NCBI GenBank assembly: GCA_023433265.1
Contig: JAEZDR010000189.1
Coordinates: 1-55,035 of the forward strand
DNA from: Bacteroidota bacterium
GTDB taxonomy: Bacteria > Bacteroidota > Bacteroidia > Chitinophagales > Chitinophagaceae
Length of the DNA: 55,035 nt
Reading direction: 5' to 3'
Shown piece by piece: positions 8,566 through 17,792 of this stretch. The notes beneath the pieces are model-generated. The model was not told where the DNA came from. It searched no databases and was given only the letters and a program-made list of their open reading frames with translations. The translations under genes were made by a program, and so were the position numbers. The number at the start of each line of letters is the position of its first letter. Within the stretch, counting starts at the first letter, position 1.

Positions 8566-9201
8566 TTATTTTCTTAGCAGGTACCTAAAGCCTATTCCTA
8601 CGTTACCAAGCGAACCTGTAGATAAACTTGAACCCAGGGAGAAAGAATTGTGTTTCATATCACTTCCTGAAAAGAAATCTGTTTTTGTGGTTGAATACCG
8701 GGCGAACAGTATGTCGTTGAGTGATAGGTCAAGAAGAAAACGCTCGCTAACCCGGAAGCTAATACCAGGAGTAAGACCGACACCGAAGTAGTAGCCTGTG
8801 TTCTTTACAGCGGGGGTAGGTGGAGTTTTCTGTTCACCGGTTTGGTATCCTGCCGTTAGCGAGCCTGCCATTGTGAAGTAGAAGTTGTTTGTTAGCTTGC
8901 TGAAACGTTGAACCATGCCGTTTATACTTATGCCGTGTAAAGTATGCTTCTGGTCTCCTGGAGTTGTTTTAGTTGTTTGGTAGGTATAGCCCAGGCCAAT
9001 GCCATATAAGAGCTTCTCATTTTTAAACCATGCAACGCGAGGTTCAACGCTAATGGATGTAGACCTATGAAGGTCTAATGCTTGTTTTGTTTCAGAACGG
9101 TTTAGAGAGATGTTTCCGCCTAATAGCACCTGGCCTTTCTTGAACTGTGCATTTGCCGATACGGTTAAAACCAATAGCCCAATAACAATTAATTTTTTCA
9201 T
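8566..9201 (-). CDS. Outer-membrane beta-barrel protein (OmpA/PorT-like fold)
   Basis: 211 aa with a clear signal peptide (KKLIVIGLLVLTVSANA, cleavage near residue 19) followed by about eight amphipathic beta strands rich in Gly, Tyr and Phe. It ends in a barrel-type strand VGIGFRYLLRK. I recognise only the general 8-stranded barrel type, not a named family. It is transcribed towards uxaA, with the uxaBA terminator between. The role is unknown. Possibilities include an adhesin-like or porin-like small barrel. Confidence 0.7.
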   Translation of the reverse strand: MKKLIVIGLLVLTVSANAQFKKGQVLLGGNISLNRSETKQALDLHRSTSISVEPRVAWFKNEKLLYGIGLGYTYQTTKTTPGDQKHTLHGISINGMVQRFSKLTNNFYFTMAGSLTAGYQTGEQKTPPTPAVKNTGYYFGVGLTPGISFRVSERFLLDLSLNDILFARYSTTKTDFFSGSDMKHNSFSLGSSLSTGSLGNVGIGFRYLLRK

Positions 9202-9295
9202 GGTTTGCAGTTTTTAGTATGAAGTAAAGTTCGTCAGCCTTTTGGTTATGGCGGCTGAATTAACTTTTTGTAAACTGTTCCCTTTCTTTGTAGAT

Positions 9296-9598
9296 ATGCC
9301 TAACAACACCTCTCCCCATATACTAGGAACAGCTTCTAATCTTTTGGGATTTTGCCTTGTTGTTCTAACAGCAATTCATTTCACTAACAAACCTGCAGAG
9401 TCGTTTGTAGATGAAGCAACGGCCGGTATTGCATTACTTCTTTTGTTTTCCGCAATCCTATCGTTCAGTGCTATTCGAACCACTAAGTCGCATCATGCGC
9501 TACGCATGGAAAAGTGGGCTGATTACCTTTTTATGACCGCGTTGGCGGGCATCTTCCTCATTATTTTGGTGGTTATCGTCTTTTATGTTGGTGGTTAA
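9296..9598 (+). CDS. Small membrane protein of unknown function
   Basis: 100 aa from ATG 9296. The frame is open from TTG 9242, but the upstream codons are not convincing. It has three predicted membrane segments: about residues 8-25, 39-58 and 75-98, the last containing GIFLIILVVIVFYV. A charged loop with MEKWADYLF links the last two. The motif ILGTASNLLGFCLVVLT resembles small conserved membrane proteins I have seen in Gram-negative genomes, but I cannot name the family. It stands alone between a divergent barrel protein and convergent kduI. Confidence 0.6.
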   Translation: MPNNTSPHILGTASNLLGFCLVVLTAIHFTNKPAESFVDEATAGIALLLLFSAILSFSAIRTTKSHHALRMEKWADYLFMTALAGIFLIILVVIVFYVGG

Positions 9599-9658
9599 CA
9601 CGAACTTTATTGCATGGCGCTACACACTGTAGCACCAGAAAAATGAAACAGCCACTTT

Positions 9659-10477
9659 CTACCTCAGTTCATCAATCTTCAGGAAGTCCTGGTCAGTGTA
9701 ATCCAGGTTCTCTCCGGCCATAGCCCATATGAAACTGTAGCTGGCAGTGCCTGCCCCGCAGTGAATGCTCCATGGAGGAGAAACGATAGCTTCTTCGTTA
9801 CCTATAAAGATGTGACGGGTTTCTTTTGGTTCTCCCATCAGGTGAAGTACTTTCTGCCCTGCAGGAAGATCGAAATAGAAGTAACTTTCCATTCGGCGAA
9901 GGTGTACATGCGCAGGCATGGTATTCCATACACTGCCCGGTTTAAATTGGGTATAGCCCATTACAAGCTGGCAGCTTTTTAATCCATCAGGGTAAATGTA
10001 TTTATTTATCGTTCTATGATTCGCTGTTTCTGCAGATCCCATCTCTACAGGCGTGGCCTGGTCTGCACACATCAATTGAGCAGGATATGCTGCATGAGCC
10101 GGGCAGCTAAAGAGGATAAATTTGGCGCCTTGCCCGCTGAATAGTACTTCTTTGGTGCCTTTTCCGAGGTAAAGACAATCAGCCTTGCTTAGTGTAAAAA
10201 CTTGCCCATCTGCAGATACCGTTCCTTGCCCGCCGATATTTAGCAAGCCCATTTCTCTTCTTTCAAGAAAGTAGTCGCTTTTTAGTCCAGGGTAGGTTTC
10301 CAGCTTTAATGGTTCGTCGGCCGGTGCTGCAGCACCTATCATCATACGGTCGTAGTGGGTGTAGGTACAATTTATACGTCCTTCCTGCACTAATCCTGTT
10401 ATAAGGAAGTTCTGTCTGATCTCCTCAGTAGAATAGCGGGCAAAATCAAGGGCTCGCACAGCATCTATTTGTTTCAT
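9659..10477 (-). CDS. kduI: 5-dehydro-4-deoxy-D-glucuronate isomerase
   Basis: 272 aa. Cytosolic isomerase of the pectin/unsaturated-uronate pathway, interconverting 5-keto-4-deoxyuronate and 2,5-diketo-3-deoxygluconate. The cupin zinc site is intact: H190 and H192 (AHVH), E197 (RRME) and H239 (WSIHCG). The frame is open to 10651, but family alignment, length and the promoter at 10498-10528 all place the start at ATG 10475-10477. It lies alone, divergent from pyruvate carboxylase. No kduD is visible. The substrate would come from oligogalacturonides cut by the pectate lyase at 42.6 kb. Confidence 0.92.
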   Translation of the reverse strand: MKQIDAVRALDFARYSTEEIRQNFLITGLVQEGRINCTYTHYDRMMIGAAAPADEPLKLETYPGLKSDYFLERREMGLLNIGGQGTVSADGQVFTLSKADCLYLGKGTKEVLFSGQGAKFILFSCPAHAAYPAQLMCADQATPVEMGSAETANHRTINKYIYPDGLKSCQLVMGYTQFKPGSVWNTMPAHVHLRRMESYFYFDLPAGQKVLHLMGEPKETRHIFIGNEEAIVSPPWSIHCGAGTASYSFIWAMAGENLDYTDQDFLKIDELR

Positions 10478-10497
10478 TGCAACAAACATGTTTAGGC

Positions 10498-10528
10498 CAA
10501 ACTTATTGAAATAAACAGCGATCGCAAA
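10498..10528 (-). promoter_or_regulatory. kduI promoter
   Basis: Minus strand: TTTG (10528-10525), 19-nt spacer, TAAGTTTG (10505-10498). It lies about 20 nt before the ATG at 10477 and within the longer open frame, so it argues against any upstream start. Confidence 0.65.
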
Positions 10529-10675
10529 TCCGGGAAATGAAACATTGCGCAAACGATGCCTTGCATAGCGGTGGTGTTGGTTACACAAAGATTGAAAAAC
10601 AATAATATCAGGTACGTTATTTGCAAAAGAATACGGCTGTTCGGGCATCATCTGCCAAAAACCAAACTCATTTAC

Positions 10676-13600
10676 ATGCTTCGTTCAATAAAAAAGCTGT
10701 TAGTCGCTAACAGGGGCGAGATCGCCATAAGAATACTCCGTGCCTGTACCGAATTAGATATTGCTACGGTAGCCATCTACACCTACGAAGACCGTTACTC
10801 GCTTCACCGCTATAAAGCAGACGAGGCATACCAGGTGGGGGAGGATGACGACCCGTTAAAGCCATACCTTGACATTGAAGCCATCATAAGGATTGCAAAA
10901 GACTGTGGGGCAGAAGCCATCCACCCCGGATACGGGTTTCTTTCAGAGAACTCAAATTTTGCTTCGCGTTGTCGCGAGAACAACATTGTTTTCGTGGGGC
11001 CGGACTCCGAAGTAATGCAGCAGCTTGGTGATAAGGTGCTTGCTAAGCTTAAAGCCAGGGAAAACAATGTGCCGCTGATAGAGAGCAGCCAGGTTGCCCT
11101 GGAGACACTTGACGCTGCAGCAAAAGAAGCCAAACGGATTGGCTTTCCATTGATGCTTAAGGCTGCAGCCGGAGGGGGTGGGCGAGGTATGAGAGTGATA
11201 CGGAGCGAAGCGGATTTAGAAAAAAGCTATGAAGAGGCCAGGCGGGAAGCAAAAAACGCATTTGGAGATGATACGGTTTTTTTAGAAAAATTTATTGAGG
11301 AGCCGAAGCATATAGAAGTTCAGATTGTAGCCGACCGGCATGGTAATGTAATGCATCTTTTTGAGCGCGACTGCTCCGTACAACGCAGGTTTCAGAAGAT
11401 TGTAGAAGTTGCCCCGGCGTATAGTCTTCCGCAGAGTATAAAGTCGCAAATTCATGAATATGCGGTTAAAATATGCCGGAGTGTTGGATATAATAACGTG
11501 GGTACGGTTGAGTTCCTGGTTGATAAATCAAACAATATCTACTTTATCGAGGTTAATCCCCGCATACAGGTTGAACATACCGTCACAGAAATGATTACTG
11601 GCGTTGACATCGTTAAGACCCAGATCCATATTGCAGAGGGCCATAAACTTGACGGTGAGGTTATCAATCTCAAGCCGGAAAACATTAAACAGAATGGCTG
11701 TGCTATTCAATGCAGGTTGACTACGGAGGATCCTGAAAATGACTTCATGCCCGACTACGGGACCGTTTTAGCTTATAGAAGTGCTGAAGGATTTGGGATT
11801 AGGTTAGATGAAGGAAGTGTTTACAATGGGGTGCATATATCACCTTTTTTTGACTCTTTATTGGTAAAGGTTACTGCCCATTCCGCTACGCCTGAAGATG
11901 CTGCTGCCAAATTAAAGCGAGCCTTATTAGAGTTTAGAATAAGGGGCGTTAAGACCAATATTCGGTTCCTTCTAAATATTATCCAACACCCTGAATTTAT
12001 TGCCGGTAATGCTACAGTAAACTTCCTGCAACAATACCCGGAGATATTCACCTTCGAGAGGTTAAAGGACAGGGGAACCAAGATTTTAAAGTATCTGGCA
12101 AACGTTTCGGTGAATGGTCACCCTGATGTGGTAAACCCGGATAAGGGAAAAGTATTCGAGAAGCCACATGTGCCGCATTATGACCCAACACGTCCTGTTG
12201 AACAAGGAACGAAACAGCTGCTTGATAGTAAAGGCCCGGAAGGGCTGGCAGATTGGCTAATAAAGGAAAAGAAGATTCATTATACAGATACAACTTTTCG
12301 TGATGCACATCAATCCTTATTGGCTACCCGGTTTCGGACCATTGATATGCTGAGGGTGGCAAAGGCGTTTGCGCAAAGCTTTCCGCAAACATTTAGTATG
12401 GAAGTATGGGGAGGTGCAACCTTTGATGTTTGTATGCGGTTTCTATACGAAGACCCCTGGAAGCGCTTGCAGTTGTTTAGAGAAGCAATTCCGAATGTAC
12501 TGCTGCAAATGCTGTTACGCGGTGCAAATGCTGTGGGATATAAAGCTTATCCTGACAACCTTGTGGAAGAATTCGTTGTGAAGAGTTGGGAGCATGGGAT
12601 AGATGTGTTTCGAATTTTTGACTCGCTCAACTGGATGGGCAATATGGAAAAAAGCATAGATGCTGTGCGTACACGTACTAAAGCAATAGCTGAAGTAGCA
12701 ATTTGTTACACTGGTGATATCCAAAATCCGAAGAGAACCAAGTACACACTTGATTATTATAAAAAATTTGCAAAGGAGATAGAGGATAGCGGCGCACATA
12801 TACTGGCAATTAAGGACATGAGTGGCTTGCTGAAGCCTATGGCCGCATACGAGTTGATAGGTGAATTGAAACAGGTACTTAAGATACCAATTCACTTGCA
12901 TACCCACGATACTTCTTCACTGCAGCCCGCTACCTACCTTAAAGCAATAGAAGCGGGAGTAGATGTTATAGATTGTTGCATGGGAGCGGTAAGCGGACTC
13001 ACTTCACAGCCGAATTTTAATGCTGTTGTTGAAATGATGAGGTTCCAGGATCGTGAAAATCCTTATAATATAGAGGAACTGAACAGGCACTCGAACTATT
13101 GGGAGGTGGTGAGGGAATACTATTATCCTTTTGAAAGCGGCTTAAAAGCCAGCAGTGCCGAGGTATTTACGCATGAGATTCCCGGAGGACAGTATTCTAA
13201 CCTAAAGCCGCAAGCGGCCAGCATGGGACTGGGCGATAGGATGGAGGATATTAAAAAGGCTTATGCGAACGTAAATGAATTGTTTGGTGATATTGTAAAG
13301 GTAACCCCCAGTAGCAAGGTAGTAGGCGATATGGCGTTATTTATGGTCACAAATAATTTGACCAACGACGATATCTGGGAGAAGGGTCATACATTATCTT
13401 TTCCTGAAAGTGTTCAGTCCTTGTTTAAAGGGGATATCGGCCAACCGCCAGGCGGTTTCGATCCAAACCTGCAACGGATTATTCTTAAAGATATCGAGCC
13501 CTATAGTGACAGGCCCAATGAGCATTTGAAACCGATCGACTTTGAAAAGGAGTTTGATGCCATCAAGAAAAAATTCGATGAACATGTTAGTTACACAGAC

Positions 13601-14119
13601 ATGCTTTCCTACCTGCTCTATCCTAGAGTGTTCGAGGAATTCCATAAAATGAGAATGGAGTATGGAGCTCTATGGAAGGTACCCACTATAAACTTCTTTT
13701 ATGGTCTTCAAAGCAATGAAGAAACAACAATAGAAATAGACAAAGGCAAAAATATACTCGTTCGGTTACTTACTATAAGTGAACCGGATAGTCACGGCGT
13801 CCATAAGGTATTTATGCGCCTGAACGGTCAGACCCGTATCATAGAAGTGCAAGACAAAGCCGTAAAGAATATTGCACACGTAAATAGGAAAGCGGATAAA
13901 AACGATCCTAAACAGGTAGCTGCTCCTTTACAAGGTAAAATATCTCAGATGTTGGTTAAAACGGGAGACCCTGTAAAAGCTAATCAACCCTTGTTTGTTA
14001 TTGAAGCAATGAAAATGGAGACTACTATCGCAGCCGTAGCGCAAGGTAAAGTAGAGGAATTAGTGCTTGCCCCGGGCTCAATGGTAAAGAGCGGTGACCT
14101 TGTGTTGACGTTGGCCTGA
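10676..14119 (+). CDS. pyc: Pyruvate carboxylase
   Basis: 1,147 aa, the usual length. Forms oxaloacetate from pyruvate and bicarbonate, refilling the TCA cycle. Domain order: biotin carboxylase from residue 1 (LLVANRGEIAIRI, ATP-grasp KAAAGGGGRGMR, IEVNPRIQVEH), carboxyltransferase (about 530-800; FRDAHQS and the IKDMSG and HLHTHDTS metal-site motifs), the conserved C-terminal carboxylase domain, and a biotinyl domain with the biotinylated Lys at 1113 (EAMKMET). The frame is open from 10556, but only ATG 10676 gives the family N-terminus. It is divergent from kduI with about 200 bp between. Confidence 0.96.
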   Translation: MLRSIKKLLVANRGEIAIRILRACTELDIATVAIYTYEDRYSLHRYKADEAYQVGEDDDPLKPYLDIEAIIRIAKDCGAEAIHPGYGFLSENSNFASRCRENNIVFVGPDSEVMQQLGDKVLAKLKARENNVPLIESSQVALETLDAAAKEAKRIGFPLMLKAAAGGGGRGMRVIRSEADLEKSYEEARREAKNAFGDDTVFLEKFIEEPKHIEVQIVADRHGNVMHLFERDCSVQRRFQKIVEVAPAYSLPQSIKSQIHEYAVKICRSVGYNNVGTVEFLVDKSNNIYFIEVNPRIQVEHTVTEMITGVDIVKTQIHIAEGHKLDGEVINLKPENIKQNGCAIQCRLTTEDPENDFMPDYGTVLAYRSAEGFGIRLDEGSVYNGVHISPFFDSLLVKVTAHSATPEDAAAKLKRALLEFRIRGVKTNIRFLLNIIQHPEFIAGNATVNFLQQYPEIFTFERLKDRGTKILKYLANVSVNGHPDVVNPDKGKVFEKPHVPHYDPTRPVEQGTKQLLDSKGPEGLADWLIKEKKIHYTDTTFRDAHQSLLATRFRTIDMLRVAKAFAQSFPQTFSMEVWGGATFDVCMRFLYEDPWKRLQLFREAIPNVLLQMLLRGANAVGYKAYPDNLVEEFVVKSWEHGIDVFRIFDSLNWMGNMEKSIDAVRTRTKAIAEVAICYTGDIQNPKRTKYTLDYYKKFAKEIEDSGAHILAIKDMSGLLKPMAAYELIGELKQVLKIPIHLHTHDTSSLQPATYLKAIEAGVDVIDCCMGAVSGLTSQPNFNAVVEMMRFQDRENPYNIEELNRHSNYWEVVREYYYPFESGLKASSAEVFTHEIPGGQYSNLKPQAASMGLGDRMEDIKKAYANVNELFGDIVKVTPSSKVVGDMALFMVTNNLTNDDIWEKGHTLSFPESVQSLFKGDIGQPPGGFDPNLQRIILKDIEPYSDRPNEHLKPIDFEKEFDAIKKKFDEHVSYTDMLSYLLYPRVFEEFHKMRMEYGALWKVPTINFFYGLQSNEETTIEIDKGKNILVRLLTISEPDSHGVHKVFMRLNGQTRIIEVQDKAVKNIAHVNRKADKNDPKQVAAPLQGKISQMLVKTGDPVKANQPLFVIEAMKMETTIAAVAQGKVEELVLAPGSMVKSGDLVLTLA

Positions 14120-14233
14120 GGATAAAGAAGGCTACAGGATAGCAAACGGACTATTTTGGAATGCATTTATTCATTATTTGGGTATTCCGCGTGCAGGTTT
14201 TTCCTAAATTAGCCAAAATTATTTGAGAGAGGA

Positions 14234-16495
14234 ATGGAGTTGCAGGCGAACAAAGCTGAAGAGCAGAATTTACCTAAATATAAGTTGTCTGAAGAGGAAG
14301 AGAAAAAGGAAATACTCAGGCACTATAGGGCACTGTTAAGAAGCCTTAAGCATAAGCTAAAGCGAAGCGATAAGGAGATGATCCGGACAGCTTTTGAGAT
14401 GGCAGTCAATGCTCATAAAACTATGCGGCGGAAAAGCGGTGAACCTTATATACTGCATCCCCTTGCTGTTGCCCAGATTTGCGTTGAAGAAATTGGACTG
14501 GGTATCAGAAGCACCATTTGCGCCTTGCTGCACGATACTGTCGAGGATACCGATATTACACTAGAAGATATTGAACGGGAGTTCGGTAACGAAATAGCCC
14601 GTATTGTAGATGGTCTTACCAAAATTTCAAATGTAATAGACACGAATACCAGCCAACAGGCTGAAAATTTCAAGAAAATCCTATTAACGCTTACAGATGA
14701 TCCCAGGGTGATACTTATTAAACTCGCTGACCGTCTTCATAATATGCGAACGCTTGACTACATGAAGCGAGATAAGCAATTAAAGGTGGCGAGCGAAACC
14801 GTTTGGGTATACGCGCCGCTCGCGCACCGCATGGGGTTGTACAGTATCAAGACTGAGATGGAAGATCTTTCCATGAAGTACCTTGAACCGGAAGCGTACC
14901 GTTCTATTGCAAAAAAACTCGCAGAAACTAAGCGGGAGCGCAGCCGATACATAAACGAGTTTATCAGGCCGATTAAGGAAAAGTTGATGCGTGGCGGGTT
15001 CAAATTTGAACTTTATGGCAGGCCAAAAAGTATCCACTCCATATGGAACAAAATGAAGAAAAAAGGAGTGGAGTTTGAAGAGGTTTATGACCTTTTTGCC
15101 ATTCGGGTGATACTTGACTCAACTTCAGAAAAAGAAAAAGAAGACTGCTGGAAAGTCTATTCTTTCATCACGGATGAATATACCCCTTCTCCCGAGCGTT
15201 TAAGAGACTGGCTTAGCAACCCCAAAGCAAACGGCTATGAGGCCCTGCATACAACGGTAATGGGGCCCCAGGGAAAATGGGTGGAAGTGCAGATTCGTTC
15301 CAAACGAATGAATGAAATAGCCGAAAAAGGGCTTGCGGCTCACTACAAATACAAAGAAGAGAGAAGCGATGAAGACAGGTTTGATAAGTGGTTTGGGCAA
15401 ATACGGGAGGTTATCAGTAACCAGGATACAGATACAGTTGACTTTCTGCAGGATTTCAAAACCAGTTTTTTGGCCGAAGAAATCTACGTTTACACACCAA
15501 AAGGTGACGTTAAGATGTTGCCTGTTGGATCAACGGCATTGGATTTTGCCTTTTCTATTCACTCTGCAATTGGTAGCAGGTGTATTGGTGCAAAGGTGAA
15601 TCATAAGCTGGTGCCAATCAGCCATAAACTACGAAGCGGTGATCAGATTGAAATTATCACCAGCAACAAACAAAAGCCAACCGAAGACTGGCTGCAAACA
15701 GTGGTTACAGCCAAAGCTAAGAGTAAGATTAAAGATGCACTGAAAGAAGAAAAACGGAAAGTTGCGGAAGACGGCAAGTACATTGTACAGCGCAAATTAG
15801 AGGGAATGGGCGCTTCCTTCAATCAACATAATATAGACGAGTTGGTTGCTTTTTACAAAGTGATGTCGCAACTCGATCTATTCTACAATGTTGCCACCCG
15901 GCAGAACGATTTGAAGGAGCTTAAGGAGTTCAAAGTGTTGGGAGACAAACTTGAGCCGCCACGTCCAAAACATGAGCCTAAAGTAGAGTACCAGGAGATA
16001 AAGCACATTCCAAGCAAGAAGGATTCTGAACTCATCATATTTGGAGAAAGCAGCGATAAGATTATGTATTCGCTGGCTAAATGTTGCCATCCCATACCTG
16101 GAGATGATGTTTTTGGCTTTGTAACGAGCGGGAAGGGGCTTGTGATTCATAGAACCGGGTGTCCTAATGCAGCCCAGTTGTTAGCAAACTACAGCCATAG
16201 AATAGTAAAAACGAAATGGGCTAAAAACAAGGAAATATCCTTCTTAACCGGCCTGAAAATAATAGGAGTAGATGATGTTGGGGTAGTAAATAAGATCACA
16301 ACCGTGATTAGCGAAGATATGAACGTCAATATTTCCGCTATTTCGATTGAGTCCAGGGAAGGGCTGTTTGAAGGTATTATCAAAGTCTTCGTTCACGACA
16401 AGGATCAATTGGACGAGTTAGTTGAAAGACTGAAAAAGCTCAATGGTATTCAAACCGTAGACCGGTTTGAAACCGATGAAAAGATGCCGCATTAG
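14234..16495 (+). CDS. Bifunctional (p)ppGpp synthetase/hydrolase (Rel/SpoT)
   Basis: 753-aa stringent-response enzyme. HD hydrolase domain: H75 (YILHP), H100-D101 with E104-D105 (HDTVED), and LADRLHNMRT. The synthetase domain has FELYGRPKS, EVYDLFAIR and NGYEALHTTV. Then come a TGS domain (VYTPKGDVKMLPVGST), a CC/zinc-finger region (AKCCHPIPGD with HRTGCPN) and a C-terminal ACT domain (from about 680). All hydrolase residues are present, so it should both make and degrade (p)ppGpp. GAGAGG sits just before the ATG. It follows pyruvate carboxylase by 114 bp with no obvious terminator. Confidence 0.95.
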   Translation: MELQANKAEEQNLPKYKLSEEEEKKEILRHYRALLRSLKHKLKRSDKEMIRTAFEMAVNAHKTMRRKSGEPYILHPLAVAQICVEEIGLGIRSTICALLHDTVEDTDITLEDIEREFGNEIARIVDGLTKISNVIDTNTSQQAENFKKILLTLTDDPRVILIKLADRLHNMRTLDYMKRDKQLKVASETVWVYAPLAHRMGLYSIKTEMEDLSMKYLEPEAYRSIAKKLAETKRERSRYINEFIRPIKEKLMRGGFKFELYGRPKSIHSIWNKMKKKGVEFEEVYDLFAIRVILDSTSEKEKEDCWKVYSFITDEYTPSPERLRDWLSNPKANGYEALHTTVMGPQGKWVEVQIRSKRMNEIAEKGLAAHYKYKEERSDEDRFDKWFGQIREVISNQDTDTVDFLQDFKTSFLAEEIYVYTPKGDVKMLPVGSTALDFAFSIHSAIGSRCIGAKVNHKLVPISHKLRSGDQIEIITSNKQKPTEDWLQTVVTAKAKSKIKDALKEEKRKVAEDGKYIVQRKLEGMGASFNQHNIDELVAFYKVMSQLDLFYNVATRQNDLKELKEFKVLGDKLEPPRPKHEPKVEYQEIKHIPSKKDSELIIFGESSDKIMYSLAKCCHPIPGDDVFGFVTSGKGLVIHRTGCPNAAQLLANYSHRIVKTKWAKNKEISFLTGLKIIGVDDVGVVNKITTVISEDMNVNISAISIESREGLFEGIIKVFVHDKDQLDELVERLKKLNGIQTVDRFETDEKMPH

Positions 16496-16543
16496 AAAAG
16501 ATATATGGCCGGGTATTTCATGATAATTGGATAGGTCTGTTAT

Positions 16544-16575
16544 AAAAAAAGAGTATAACGGTTTGCGTTATACTC
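16544..16575 (-). terminator. Terminator of the 26-codon minus-strand gene
   Basis: Perfect 10-bp stem GAGTATAACG/CGTTATACTC (16551-16560 and 16566-16575) with a 5-nt loop. Seven A on the left (16544-16550) read as seven U at the end of a minus transcript. The orientation implies a minus-strand gene immediately to the right. Confidence 0.85.
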
Positions 16576-16598
16576 CCTGAAATTCTTTAAGGCATCAT

Positions 16599-16679
16599 TT
16601 ACATGGAAAACATAAACGCGCAAATGCTAAGAACGATAGCCCATACTACTCTGATGGCTCCCCTGGAATTGTTAAACAT
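16599..16679 (-). CDS. 26-residue single-span membrane peptide
   Basis: Small gene, ATG 16677-16679 to TAA 16599-16601. The peptide begins MFNNSRGAIR and continues as a hydrophobic run (VVWAIVLSICAFMFSM), predicting one transmembrane helix with a positively charged N-side. AGGAGG lies 4 nt upstream, the strongest Shine-Dalgarno I see in the window. A perfect terminator for this strand follows 24 bp after the stop. The combination of start signal, membrane segment and terminator supports a real gene, although it is too short for composition tests. It could be a regulatory membrane peptide or a type I toxin-like peptide; neither is shown. Inverted arms CTACA/TGTAG (16720-16731) lie upstream. 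Confidence 0.6.
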   Translation of the reverse strand: MFNNSRGAIRVVWAIVLSICAFMFSM

Positions 16680-16782
16680 ATACCCTCCTGTTAGGCCGGT
16701 ATATAAGCAATAACAGTGCCTACAGTTGTAGCTCCTTTCGTATAATATCCGGCAAATTGGTATTGAACTATATTGTTGAAAT

Positions 16783-17397
16783 ATGTCGCTTAAATTAAAT
16801 CGTTCAAAGTTTGGTGATGATGCTAATCTGGGGAATGTGCTTTCTAAACCACAAGCAGAGCAGTTACTTGATGAATGGGTTCCGAATGACAGGCTTAAAC
16901 TGCACATGAAACAAGTGGGCTACCTAATGCGATGTTGGGCACTGGAAGTAGAAGGACTTGATGAAGTTGAGGCATGGAAGTGGGAACTTGCCGGATTGTT
17001 GCATGATGCTGACTGGGAAAAGTGGCCTGAACTGCACTGCAGTAAAATTATAGAGGAATTGGAGCAGCGAAGTGTAGATCCGTATATTATACGGGCAATT
17101 GCATCCCATGGGCCTTCCCACTTTGGGGTAGAACCTGAAACAAAAATGGAGAAGATGTTATATGCTTTTGATGAACTTTCCGGATTGATTCATGCGTATT
17201 CCCTTATGCGTCCGGGTGGTTATGAAGCCATGGATGTAAAAGGTGTACAAAAGCGCCTCAAGGAAAAAAGCTTTGCAGCGAACGTTTCACGCAGCGATAT
17301 TGACGACGCATGCCATAGGGCAGGATTAGAACTCAAAGAATTGATAGCGTTTGTCATCTCGCGGCAAGCTAAAGTAGGTTTGCAACAAGACGGCTAA
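16783..17397 (+). CDS. HD-domain phosphohydrolase-like protein
   Basis: 204 aa. The HD-superfamily signature is H41, H74-D75 (GLLHDADWEKWPE), H109 (AIASHGPS) and an acidic DELSG helix. This resembles HDIG-type predicted hydrolases, which act on phosphorylated nucleotides or related metabolites. The substrate is unknown. It is distinct from the alarmone-type HD protein at 4.8 kb because it lacks the HDxxED motif. Its stop (17395-17397) abuts the stop of the convergent 17398-17685 gene with no spacer. Confidence 0.78.
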   Translation: MSLKLNRSKFGDDANLGNVLSKPQAEQLLDEWVPNDRLKLHMKQVGYLMRCWALEVEGLDEVEAWKWELAGLLHDADWEKWPELHCSKIIEELEQRSVDPYIIRAIASHGPSHFGVEPETKMEKMLYAFDELSGLIHAYSLMRPGGYEAMDVKGVQKRLKEKSFAANVSRSDIDDACHRAGLELKELIAFVISRQAKVGLQQDG

Positions 17398-17685
17398 TTA
17401 TATACTGCGGGAAAGGTAAGAGCCTGTAATCCAGTTAAGTGCAGCTTTTTCGCTTCGTATATCGGCAGGCATTTCCCTTATTTTTTGTTCAATAGCGTGT
17501 ACCCGTTCCAGGGAGATATTCTCATCTATTGAACTAGCAAAATAATTTATAAGGAAGAGCACTTGTTCGCCATCTTTTGGATTGAAAGCGCATCTCGTTG
17601 GCGTCGACGATCTTTGTGATGTGGATATCCAATTATAATCTGTTAAGCTAAGATCTGTTTTTGCAAATGTAATTGTGTCTACCAT
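17398..17685 (-). CDS. Hypothetical protein, 95 aa
   Basis: No recognised family. The sequence is soluble-looking: an N-terminal beta-like half (MVDTITFAKTDLSLTDYNW) and a C-terminal helical half with charged residues (SLERVHAIEQKIREMP). No signal peptide or membrane segment. It is convergent with and directly abuts the HD gene. A plain composition and an intact frame of 95 codons on the same strand as clpP2 support a gene, but chance remains possible. Confidence 0.5.
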   Translation of the reverse strand: MVDTITFAKTDLSLTDYNWISTSQRSSTPTRCAFNPKDGEQVLFLINYFASSIDENISLERVHAIEQKIREMPADIRSEKAALNWITGSYLSRSI

Positions 17686-17792
17686 AGTAAGTCAGGGCAT
17701 GAATGCGGGATGAGTGATTTTTTACAGCGCATTTACCCTTCATTGTTACGCAATAAGCAAGCCATATAAAAGTTCCCCGGTTTTTAAAACAA

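Noticed and set aside
9619..9633. Terminator between the small membrane protein gene and kduI
   Set aside because: Only a 6-bp stem (GCTACA/TGTAGC) with no T run; too weak to call.
10478..10651. N-terminal extension of KduI
   Set aside because: The promoter at 10498-10528 lies inside it, and the family begins at ATG 10477.
10556..10675. N-terminal extension of pyruvate carboxylase
   Set aside because: The extra 40 codons do not resemble the family. ATG 10676 gives the normal N-terminus and length.
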